From Prevotellaceae bacterium (GTDB taxonomy: Bacteria > Bacteroidota > Bacteroidia > Bacteroidales > Bacteroidaceae), in assembly GCA_021153165.1 (NCBI GenBank), contig JAGKTZ010000057.1:1-12749 (forward strand): a stretch of DNA of 12,749 nt, read 5' to 3'. Of the stretch, positions 7,387 to 12,749 are shown one piece after another. Position 1 is the stretch's first letter; every line of letters begins with the position of its first letter. Both the position numbers and the translations under genes were made by a program. Under the pieces are notes generated by a model. That model was not told where the DNA came from, searched no databases, and saw nothing but the letters and a program-made list of their open reading frames with translations.

Positions 7387-7539
7387 CAAGAAAAAAATCA
7401 AATAACCATAAGCCCCGCAGACAATAGTTGCACACAAGGTGTGACGTAGCCTAATATTGAGGACATTAGGTGTGACGAGCAGGCGAAGACGAACAGGCAA
7501 AACCAATCTGTAGCAAGACCCATGACGCACGACGCCAAA

Positions 7540-7564
7540 TTTGTCAAAATTTTTCGCATTTTTT
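7540..7564 (+). repeat. 25-base direct repeat, copy 1
   Basis: The sequence is TTTGTCAAAAT followed by TTTTCGCATTTTTT. It matches copy 2 (7893-7917) at 24 of 25 positions, the one change being T to A at base 12. The two copies are 353 bases apart and bracket the palindrome cluster and the 21-base array. Confidence 0.8.
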
Positions 7565-7737
7565 TGAGGGCGAGAATCGCGTATTTTCATTTACGAAATA
7601 TATATATTGCTACAGCGCGAGTACGGAGACATAGAATATGCAACGATATGCGCATATTTTTACACGAACCCTACTCCTCGATGGCATATATGCATAAATA
7701 TGCAGTTGGGACTATAAATTTGTGGCTTAGAAGTAAA

Positions 7738-7884
7738 GAAAAAAGCCAAGACTTCGTAGAAAAAAGTCAAGGCTTTGTGAAAACTTTGCGACGTCTCGTA
7801 AAATTATCCAAGGCTTTTTTTCAACAAAGCCTTGGATTGTTTCAACAAAGTCTGACATCTGCGCCTCAAAGTCACTTTTTAGCA
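7738..7884 (+). repeat. Array of seven degenerate 21-base units
   Basis: Seven units in exact 21-base register begin at 7738, 7759, 7780, 7801, 7822, 7843 and 7864. Units 1 and 2 agree at 17 of 21 bases, all four differences being transitions. Units 5 and 6 share CAACAAAG at their starts. The core CAAGGCTTT appears in one orientation in units 2 and 4 (with CCAAGACTT in unit 1) and inverted as AAAGCCTTG in unit 5, so units can pair with each other. In the plus frame starting at 7522 the units read as heptapeptides (EKSQDFV, EKSQGFV, KTLRRLV, KLSKAFF, QQSLGLF, QQSLTSA, PQSHFLA). There are no unique spacers, so this is not a CRISPR array. Confidence 0.75.
7800..7842. terminator. Strong hairpin, probable terminator (either strand)
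   Basis: A perfect 11-bp inverted repeat, TCCAAGGCTTT (7807-7817) and AAAGCCTTGGA (7826-7836), has an 8-base loop. On the minus strand it is followed by TAATTTTA (7805-7798), which suits termination of the SRPBCC-argH-lipoprotein group about 130 bases after the lipoprotein stop codon. On the plus strand it is followed by TTGTTTC. The same right arm can also pair with CAAGGCTTTG at 7768-7777, so two alternative hairpins are possible. Confidence 0.6.
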
Positions 7885-7892
7885 CAAGTGCG

Positions 7893-7917
7893 TTTGTCAA
7901 AATATTTCGCATTTTTT
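7893..7917 (+). repeat. 25-base direct repeat, copy 2
   Basis: The sequence is TTTGTCAAAAT followed by ATTTCGCATTTTTT, 24 of 25 identical to copy 1 at 7540-7564. The two copies lie in different reading frames of the plus-strand open frame across the region, so the similarity is at the DNA level. It ends about 48 bases past the lipoprotein stop codon (minus strand). Confidence 0.8.
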
Positions 7918-7965
7918 ATGTACGAAAAGACAGCGTTAGTCGGGGGCATGGCAGAGCAGGTAAAA

Positions 7966-8541
7966 TCAATTTTGTATAATCAGGATATTTTGCACGGGAG
8001 CATAGTTGATGCGGTAGCGGAATAGTTTTTCTCCTGGCCCGCCTTCGATCAGCAAACCGCCGTTGTTTAAGTCATAGACGCAGTGGCACCGACTACACTC
8101 TGCCCTACCCTCGTGCGTCAAGGTCAAAGCGCGCTGTATGGCCGCCTCCTCGTAGCACGTGGGACAAACTCTGTCGTAGGCACGCAGGTCGAATCGGCCT
8201 GAAAAGTCGGGCAGGTTGGGCATGCCAACAATAAAGCCGTTGATACATTCGTGACGGGTGTATGAATCAAGAGCTGTGGGGCGATAGTCAAAGCCTGTGC
8301 CGTCGAGCAACGTGAAACGATATATCCCATTTGGAAAACTGATGCTGCACCACATGCCGGGATTATTGAGCGCTGCATAAAGGGGTGGAGTGGTGGCGAC
8401 GTATTGATAGCGAAAGAAGGCACGATGCTGTGCAAATTCGTGGTCGATGTCGCCCGAACAAGAAACCAGCGACAGGATCATGATGATGCCGCTGGTGATG
8501 AAGGTGAATAGTCCTTTTGAAAACTTTGAGATAAATTTCAC
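7966..8541 (-). CDS. Lipoprotein with a Rieske-like four-cysteine domain
   Basis: From a GTG at 8541 the product is 191 residues and begins with a lipoprotein signal peptide: basic MKFISKFSK, a hydrophobic core, then lipobox LVSC with Cys28 as the lipidated residue. This start is preferred because the frame upstream runs inside argH, and the next ATG (residue 21) would remove most of the signal. The C-terminal part resembles a Rieske fold (ending CxxC-x2-VYDLNNGG...GGPGEKLFRYRI), but the usual C-x-H and C-x2-H ligand pairs appear as C126-x2-C129 and C149-x2-C152. It may therefore bind zinc or a different Fe-S arrangement, or none. The gene starts 20 bases after argH, so it is probably cotranscribed. 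No function is known to me. Confidence 0.75.
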   Translation of the reverse strand: MKFISKFSKGLFTFITSGIIMILSLVSCSGDIDHEFAQHRAFFRYQYVATTPPLYAALNNPGMWCSISFPNGIYRFTLLDGTGFDYRPTALDSYTRHECINGFIVGMPNLPDFSGRFDLRAYDRVCPTCYEEAAIQRALTLTHEGRAECSRCHCVYDLNNGGLLIEGGPGEKLFRYRINYAPVQNILIIQN

Positions 8542-8561
8542 AGGGGTGAGACTTATTGTGA

Positions 8562-9908
8562 TTAAAGTGTTTCGTGATATTTCAATAATGCCTCCTCGGC
8601 TGCCGCTACCTGCTCGAATCCGAAGCGATGGTAGATGCCTTGCATCAATTCGGCTACCTGAGCATTGCACAGGTTGGATATGCTGCCCACGTGGGTATGA
8701 TGAATAGATTTGTTCGGACGGAATTTGTCCGCTTCGATATCGAGGCCTACTTTCTTGTAAGCATCGCGGAAGGGCATGCCCTGGGCTGCCAGGCGGTTGA
8801 CCTCCTCGACAGAGAACATTAGGTCGTATCGGCTGTCCTCGGTGATGTGTTCGTTGACCGTCATGCGCTGTATGATGTAGGTGGTCATATCCAGGCACTC
8901 GATCAGGGCATCGAATGCAGGCAGGAATACCTCCTTGACCTCCTGCAAGTCGCGGAAATAGCCCGAGGGCAGGTTGTTCGTCATCATCACAACTTGCGAG
9001 GGCAGTGCTTGCAACTTGTTGCAGCGTGCACGTATCAGTTCGAATACGTCGGGGTTCTTCTTGTGCGGCATGATGCTTGACCCCGTGGTGCATTCGTCGG
9101 GCAGGCGGATGAAGGCAAAGTTTTGCGAATTGTACAAACAAGCATCATAGGCCAATTTTGACACGGTGCCAGCGATGCCAGCCAGAGCAAATGCGACGTT
9201 GCGCTCGTTCTTGCCGCGGCCCATCTGAGCATATACCACGTTGTAGTCGGGGCTGTCGAAGCCCAGCAGACGTGTGGTCATCTCGCGGTCCAAGGGGAAG
9301 GACGAACCGTAGCCTGCTGCCGAACCCAGAGGATTGCGGTTGGTCATGCGGTAGGCGGCTTCAAGCAAGAGCATATCGTCAGTCAAACTTTCGGCGTATG
9401 CGCCCAACCATAGACCGAATGAAGAAGGCATTGCTACCTGCAGGTGTGTGTAGCCAGGCATCAATACATCTTTGTAGCGCTCGCTTTGTTCTTGCAAAGC
9501 ATTAAATAGGCGCAAGGTGCTTTCTGCTACACGGCGGATGGCATTGCGGGTGAAGAGTTTCAGGTCCACCAGCACTTGGTCGTTGCGAGAGCGCCCGCTG
9601 TGAATCTTCTTTCCCATATCCCCCAAACGCTGTGTCAACAAGAGTTCGACCTGTGAGTGCACATCCTCGATGTCCTCCTCGATGGTGAAGCGCCCTGTGG
9701 TCGCGTCGTCGTATATTTTGCGCAAGGCCTTGAGTAGTTGAGGCAACTCTTCATGTCCGATCAAGCCAATGCTTTCGAGCATGATAATATGCGCCATCGA
9801 ACCCAATACGTCGTAGGGTGCGAGATACAAGTCCAGTTCGCGGTCGCGGCCTACGGTGAATCGGTCGATTTCCTCGGCTACTATGGTGGATTTTTGCCAA
9901 AGTTTCAT
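8562..9908 (-). CDS. argH: Argininosuccinate lyase ArgH
   Basis: ArgH splits argininosuccinate into arginine and fumarate, the last step of arginine synthesis. The 448-residue protein has the fumarase/aspartase-superfamily signature GSSIMPHKKNPD (276-287), whose loop carries the catalytic serine. SGRSRNDQ is at 104-111, the GYTHLQ segment with catalytic His155 at 152-157, and EEDIEDVHSQVE at about 77-88. The length is close to the usual 455-465. The start MKLWQKS is typical for Bacteroidetes ArgH. It lies 46 bases downstream of the SRPBCC gene and 20 bases upstream of the lipoprotein gene, both on the same strand. No other arginine genes are in the window. Confidence 0.97.
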   Translation of the reverse strand: MKLWQKSTIVAEEIDRFTVGRDRELDLYLAPYDVLGSMAHIIMLESIGLIGHEELPQLLKALRKIYDDATTGRFTIEEDIEDVHSQVELLLTQRLGDMGKKIHSGRSRNDQVLVDLKLFTRNAIRRVAESTLRLFNALQEQSERYKDVLMPGYTHLQVAMPSSFGLWLGAYAESLTDDMLLLEAAYRMTNRNPLGSAAGYGSSFPLDREMTTRLLGFDSPDYNVVYAQMGRGKNERNVAFALAGIAGTVSKLAYDACLYNSQNFAFIRLPDECTTGSSIMPHKKNPDVFELIRARCNKLQALPSQVVMMTNNLPSGYFRDLQEVKEVFLPAFDALIECLDMTTYIIQRMTVNEHITEDSRYDLMFSVEEVNRLAAQGMPFRDAYKKVGLDIEADKFRPNKSIHHTHVGSISNLCNAQVAELMQGIYHRFGFEQVAAAEEALLKYHETL

Positions 9909-9954
9909 AAGTCTGCGTTTTGTGCTTTGAAATTAACCCTAATGCCAATAGCAA

Positions 9955-10425
9955 TTAGCGGATAGTAGAAAGGATATTAGCGAGTCCATCTGCAGCCTGT
10001 TGCAGAGGTTTTGACACCATGCCCTTCATGAAGAAATTCACCTCGGCGCCAATGGTGACGCGCATCTTGCATTCGCCCTCGCCGTGGGGTAGGAGTTGGA
10101 TCCATACGTAGAGAGGGATCGGCGAACCCTCGCTTTGGAACTTGATGCACTTGGGCGCTTCACGTTCCACGATCGCCAATTTGACATTGCCCATAGGTGA
10201 TGCCAAAGAGATGCTGTCTTCTTCAAATTCGACATTTTGCAATTGGCGCTCGGCTTCTTCTATTTTGTCCGCAGGCAATTGGCTTTGCAACTTTTCGCGC
10301 ACTGCGGGATCGGACATGCGTTCTTTCAACACGCTGAGGTTGCGCAAGTCGGCGAATCTGCTATATACGGTGTCGACGTCTTGTGCAATATACTTTACTT
10401 CGCTTTCAAATTTTGATAAACTCAT
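9955..10425 (-). CDS. SRPBCC (START-like) family protein
   Basis: This 156-residue protein matches the SRPBCC/polyketide-cyclase-like fold. It opens with MSLSKFESEVKYIAQDVDTVYSRFADLRN, typical of a small Bacteroidetes family, then a helical insert (about 35-65) rich in Lys and Glu. Beta strands follow (SISLASPMGNVKLAIVER, CIKFQSEG, YVWIQLLP, CKMRVTIGAEV), and a C-terminal helix (about 130-155) would close the ligand cavity. The fold binds hydrophobic ligands, but no ligand is known for this family. There is no signal peptide, so it should be cytosolic. It is first in the minus-strand group with argH and the lipoprotein gene, behind promoter-like sites at 10448-10455 and 10511-10518. Confidence 0.85.
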   Translation of the reverse strand: MSLSKFESEVKYIAQDVDTVYSRFADLRNLSVLKERMSDPAVREKLQSQLPADKIEEAERQLQNVEFEEDSISLASPMGNVKLAIVEREAPKCIKFQSEGSPIPLYVWIQLLPHGEGECKMRVTIGAEVNFFMKGMVSKPLQQAADGLANILSTIR

Positions 10426-10447
10426 ATTTCTGTATTTTATTTCAGTG

Positions 10448-10455
10448 CAAAGATA
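10448..10455 (-). promoter_or_regulatory. Candidate -7 element for the SRPBCC-argH group
   Basis: The minus strand reads TATCTTTG (consensus TAnnTTTG) 22 bases before the SRPBCC start codon. No clear TTTG box is found 19-21 bases upstream; instead that zone is filled by the tandem 18-base repeat. A second minus-strand match, TACCTTTG at 10518-10511, is an alternative and would put the repeats in the transcribed leader. Confidence 0.5.
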
Positions 10456-10459
10456 CGTT

Positions 10460-10498
10460 TTTATTTTGTATCCCTTTTAATTTATTCTGTATCCCTTT
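10460..10498. repeat. Two tandem copies of an 18-base motif at 21-base spacing
   Basis: TTTATTTTGTATCCCTTT (10460-10477) and TTTATTCTGTATCCCTTT (10481-10498) differ at one base and are offset by exactly 21 bases, two turns of the helix. They lie immediately upstream (minus strand) of the -7 element at 10448-10455, a position suited to a DNA-binding regulator. Confidence 0.7.
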
Positions 10499-10534
10499 CA
10501 AAAAGGCAGACAAAGGTAAGAAAAATATCTGATG

Positions 10535-10567
10535 TTTGCGCTCAACCGAAAAAACGTCGTAATTTTG
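10535..10567 (+). promoter_or_regulatory. Promoter of the EamA transporter gene
   Basis: TTTG at 10535-10538, a 21-base spacer, and TAATTTTG at 10560-10567 match both boxes of the Bacteroidetes housekeeping promoter. Transcription would start near 10572, giving a leader of about 75 bases before the ATG at 10646. Confidence 0.7.
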
Positions 10568-10645
10568 CGCCGACATTCTGATGAAACAAGCAAAGGCGTC
10601 GTTTCTGGCAGATGATTTTCTGCGTTTATACCATTAAGACCTATT

Positions 10646-11551
10646 ATGAAAGGGAATACTCTGGGCCATCTCGCATGCTTTGTGGCATATACTATCTTTG
10701 GGATAAATATTATTGTGTGTAAGGATTTGACCACAAGTCAACTTCTATCGCCCGTAGCGCTATTCTGTCTTCGCTCTTTGGGAGCAGGACTTTTGTTTTG
10801 GCTTATTGGTAGTTTTCTGCCCAAAGAGAAAGTGGACCGCAAGGATTATCTGAAAATCTTTATGGCAGCAGTGTTGGGATTTTTCCTTACTCAAATGACG
10901 TTTCTGATAGCCATCCCTTCTATCACGCCAATGGATTGCTCCATCGTCACTTCGCTTTCGCCCATCTATACGATGTTTATTGCCTACTTTGCTTTGCGCG
11001 AACCTATCACCCTGAGAAAAGCTGGCGGTGTAGCGTTAAGCTTTTGCGGCATTGTCTATTTGATTCTCAATAGTGCAACGGGGGCAGATACTTCTGTCCA
11101 GACCAGTGTGTGGGGACTCTTGCTGATGATAGCCAACTCGCTTTGCTTTTCGCTCTATCTGGGACTGTTTAAACCCACTATTTGCAAGTATTCCGTCATC
11201 ACGTTCATGAAGTGGATTTTTCTCTTCTCTTCGCTTCTCGCCCTCCCTTTGGCGGTGAGCGAATTAGTGAGGTTTGATTACAGCGTGCCTGATAATGTAT
11301 ATTGGACCGAACTCGCCTTTCTGATTATCTGTTCGACATTTATCACTTACTTTTTGATTCCTTTTGGGCAAAAGCGTATTCGCCCCACCTTGGTCAGTAT
11401 GTATTCCTATGTCCAACCTATTGTGGCCATTGCCGTGAGTATTTGTGTGGGAATGGATACACTTAGTTGGCAGAAGGTCTTGGCTGCTGCGACCGTCTTC
11501 GGAGGTGTCGTGCTTGTCACTTATAGTCGTAGTGTTTCGGCTAAGTCGTAA
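10646..11551 (+). CDS. EamA/DMT-family permease
   Basis: This 301-residue hydrophobic protein has the two-repeat, ten-helix layout of the drug/metabolite transporter superfamily (EamA). The first half (about 1-140) includes the family stretch ITPMDCSIVTSLSPIYTMFIAYFALREP (about 92-119). The second half (about 150-290) has the matching region TLVSMYSYVQPIVAIAVSICVGMDTLSWQKVLAAATVFGGVVLV. The substrate of such permeases (amino acids, metabolites or drugs) cannot be told from sequence. It is the only full plus-strand gene in the window, divergent from the SRPBCC gene across a 220-base gap and convergent with the SDR gene, whose stop codon is 29 bases past its own. No clear shared terminator is visible between the two. 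Confidence 0.93.
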   Translation: MKGNTLGHLACFVAYTIFGINIIVCKDLTTSQLLSPVALFCLRSLGAGLLFWLIGSFLPKEKVDRKDYLKIFMAAVLGFFLTQMTFLIAIPSITPMDCSIVTSLSPIYTMFIAYFALREPITLRKAGGVALSFCGIVYLILNSATGADTSVQTSVWGLLLMIANSLCFSLYLGLFKPTICKYSVITFMKWIFLFSSLLALPLAVSELVRFDYSVPDNVYWTELAFLIICSTFITYFLIPFGQKRIRPTLVSMYSYVQPIVAIAVSICVGMDTLSWQKVLAAATVFGGVVLVTYSRSVSAKS

Positions 11552-11580
11552 TCCCCGAAGAGTGCTTTGTGTTGCAAATG

Positions 11581-12462
11581 TTATTCGGATAGATGGTTTT
11601 CCCGAACGAATCTTTTTAGCCCCTCCAGAGTATCTATAAAAGCGATTTCGCCCAATGACAACGCTGTGACTTTATCGGTCGAAATAGAGATATTGCGTGG
11701 TTGCTGGGCAAACCTTTCTGTGTCGGGCACAACGATTGCATTTGCCGTTTCTTCACCTTGCCAATCTTTTACAAAGCGCAGTGCCGTTTCGTAGGTATTG
11801 AGTTCGTTTTCCGCACCATAATTATATATGCCGCCAGGTAGTTCGAAAGTCTTGGGTAGGTATTCCACCACTTCGCCCACATCTGTGATACCGCGATGCT
11901 CGTGTGTGGCAAAGCGGAGGGAATGGCCTGTGCTCGCAGCGTTCAGCAAATTGGTTATAAAGTTGGGATGTGCTGGCAACCCCTCTGCAGGCAAATCGTA
12001 CATCCAAGTGGCGCGCAACAATACAGCGTCGGGGAGTATTTCTATAATGCCCCGTTCCGCCAGCAACTTGTGTCGGCCATAATGATTCACTGGTGCGACG
12101 TCAATGTCTTCATAAAGCAAGCCCTGCTCCCTGTTGCCATTGTAAATCTGATCGCTTGAGAAGAAAATAAACTTTGCCCCAATCTCAGCAGCCGCTTCTG
12201 CCAAGCCAATAGCCGCCGTAGCGTTGACTCGTAGGCTTTCTTCGGGATGCTCTTCGCAATACCCTGTGTTGGATATAGCAGCCGTATGTACGACGACGTC
12301 AGGCTTATGCGCTCTGCAGTATTGCTTCACTGCTGCAGCATCAGTGATATCCATCTCTTGGTGTCGAGGCGCAAGGATTTCGTATTCCCCACTCCATCTT
12401 TTCACAATTCTGCTGCCCACGAAGCCACTGCCGCCTGTCACCAATACCTTTTTCTTGTTCAT
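11581..12462 (-). CDS. RmlD-like NAD(P)-dependent sugar-nucleotide reductase (extended SDR)
   Basis: This 293-residue extended short-chain dehydrogenase/reductase has an N-terminal nucleotide-binding motif TGGSGFVGS (9-17). DIT at 38-40 and VVVHTAAIS (56-64) follow, then Ser102/Ser103 (FFSSDQIYNG) and the catalytic Tyr128-x3-Lys132 (YGRHK). It is most like dTDP-4-dehydrorhamnose reductase (RmlD substrate-binding family), which reduces a dTDP-4-keto sugar. However, no rmlA, rmlB or rmlC gene is nearby, so a general NAD(P)-dependent sugar-nucleotide reductase or epimerase is safer. It has its own promoter (12501-12531) and looks monocistronic, ending convergently with the EamA gene. The family is certain, the substrate is not. 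Confidence 0.9.
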   Translation of the reverse strand: MNKKKVLVTGGSGFVGSRIVKRWSGEYEILAPRHQEMDITDAAAVKQYCRAHKPDVVVHTAAISNTGYCEEHPEESLRVNATAAIGLAEAAAEIGAKFIFFSSDQIYNGNREQGLLYEDIDVAPVNHYGRHKLLAERGIIEILPDAVLLRATWMYDLPAEGLPAHPNFITNLLNAASTGHSLRFATHEHRGITDVGEVVEYLPKTFELPGGIYNYGAENELNTYETALRFVKDWQGEETANAIVVPDTERFAQQPRNISISTDKVTALSLGEIAFIDTLEGLKRFVRENHLSE

Positions 12463-12500
12463 AATTCCAATAGTTGAAAGGATAGTCTAAATCATCAGCG

Positions 12501-12531
12501 CAAATGTACACCGTTTTTTTCGTAGTGGCAA
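12501..12531 (-). promoter_or_regulatory. Promoter of the RmlD-like gene
   Basis: On the minus strand TTG (12531-12529), a 20-base spacer and TACATTTG (12508-12501) match the Bacteroidetes -33/-7 pattern. Transcription would begin near 12495, about 33 bases before the ATG at 12462. The rest of the 240-base gap (12463-12702) is AT-rich, with short direct repeats (TACGATT at 12639 and 12653) and no recognised gene. Confidence 0.65.
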
Positions 12532-12702
12532 GTGTTTGTTTTAGATTTAGAGTGGAAATTATTTTTATTATCTATTTAATCTATTTATATAGCTCGTTTT
12601 GATTATGTGCGTCTTTTGGGTTAGTTCATCTTAAAAAATACGATTTAGCGGGTACGATTCCGTCTTTGTGTTATATAATAATATTAAGACGTAAACTATG
12701 CT

Positions 12703-12749
12703 TTATTTTTTCTTAATATATTCACTCGGCGAAATTCCCACATTCTTTT
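12703..12749 (-). CDS. AraC-family transcriptional regulator, C-terminal end only (cut by window edge)
   Basis: The last 14 complete codons before a TAA at 12705-12703 read KNVGISPSEYIKKK. This is the standard end of an AraC/XylS helix-turn-helix domain, where the second recognition helix is followed by G-x-S-P-x-x-Y. Only this tail is in the window, so the sensor part and target are unknown. It is upstream of, and on the same strand as, the RmlD-like gene, but that gene has its own promoter. Confidence 0.7.
   Translation of the reverse strand, partial: KNVGISPSEYIKKK

Larger units (their letters stand above)
7372..7965. other. 594-bp gene-free, structure-rich intergenic region
   Basis: No open frame here resembles a known protein. 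From left to right it holds a CACAC-AAG-GTGTG hairpin (7431-7443), a direct repeat of AGGTGTGACG (7437-7446 and 7468-7477), and the first copy of a 25-base direct repeat (7540-7564). Then come a cluster of ATATGCA motifs and small palindromes (7636-7704), a plus-strand TAAATTTG promoter-like site (7715-7722), a 21-base-period array (7738-7884) with a strong hairpin (7807-7836), and the second copy of the 25-base repeat (7893-7917). The 167-codon plus-strand open frame at 7522-8025 spans much of it but looks composition-driven outside the array and overlaps the lipoprotein gene's 3' end. Confidence 0.7.

Noticed and set aside
6706..7449. 247-codon open frame on the plus strand
   Set aside because: It is antisense to rlmN, whose radical-SAM motifs are beyond doubt; its translation resembles no family and has the mixed composition of a shadow frame.
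7738..7884. CRISPR array
   Set aside because: Units are contiguous, 21 bases long and degenerate, with no unique spacers and no cas genes nearby.
7522..8025. 167-codon plus-strand open frame as a real gene
   Set aside because: Only the heptad array looks regular; the rest is composition-driven, it overlaps the lipoprotein gene's 3' end, and no promoter lies before its ATG. It is kept as a possibility in the array finding.
8542..9141. N-terminal 200 residues of the long frame that ends with the lipoprotein
   Set aside because: This part lies inside argH in another frame and is Pro/Arg/His-rich nonsense; the GTG at 8541 gives a perfect lipoprotein signal peptide.
11552..11588. CCGAA...TTCGG pairing between the convergent EamA and RmlD-like genes as a shared terminator
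   Set aside because: Only five base pairs across a large loop, partly inside the coding region, without T-tracts.
12661..12691. CGTCTT/AAGACG inverted repeat as a terminator for the AraC gene
   Set aside because: Six-base stem with a 19-base loop and no T-run following on the minus strand.

Overview
The window looks like a chromosomal stretch from a Bacteroidales bacterium (Prevotella/Bacteroides-like). The clues are moderate GC in the genes with AT-rich gaps, several promoter-like sites of the Bacteroidetes type (TTG/TTTG, about 20 bases, TAnnTTTG), almost no Shine-Dalgarno sequences, and gene families typical of that order. This taxonomic call is an inference; no rRNA or other marker gene is present.

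Layout. Positions 1-219 are AT-rich and hold an intrinsic terminator at 161-199. From 7371 down to 220 lie eight closely spaced minus-strand genes: rlmN, pdxA, a sugar/alcohol-phosphate nucleotidyltransferase, an ATP-grasp protein, a CDP-alcohol phosphatidyltransferase, an LPG_synthase_TM (UPF0104) membrane protein, a HAD hydrolase and a YjdM zinc-ribbon protein. Positions 7372-7965 (594 bases) carry no convincing gene but are full of structure: a 21-base-period repeat array, a strong hairpin, a 25-base direct repeat pair and several small palindromes. From 10425 down to 7966 comes a second minus-strand group: an SRPBCC protein, argH (argininosuccinate lyase) and a small lipoprotein with a Rieske-like, four-cysteine C-terminal part. 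An EamA/DMT transporter (10646-11551) runs on the plus strand, divergent from the SRPBCC group and convergent with an RmlD-like SDR (12462-11581). The right edge cuts a minus-strand AraC-family regulator, of which only the last 15 codons are visible.

How the genes fit together. The most interesting block is 4969-608. A nucleotidyltransferase can activate a phosphorylated alcohol, a CDP-alcohol phosphotransferase can transfer it, a multi-pass membrane protein of a flippase-like family could move the product, and an ATP-grasp enzyme and a HAD hydrolase could modify or dephosphorylate an intermediate. This resembles a pathway for an unusual phospholipid head group or polar phosphodiester; the substrate cannot be read from the sequence. 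Two enzymes of the block carry unusual active-site motifs: a shifted last Asp in the CDP-alcohol motif, and DxGGT instead of DxDGT in the HAD protein. The remaining genes are housekeeping: 23S rRNA/tRNA methylation, vitamin B6 synthesis, arginine synthesis and transport.
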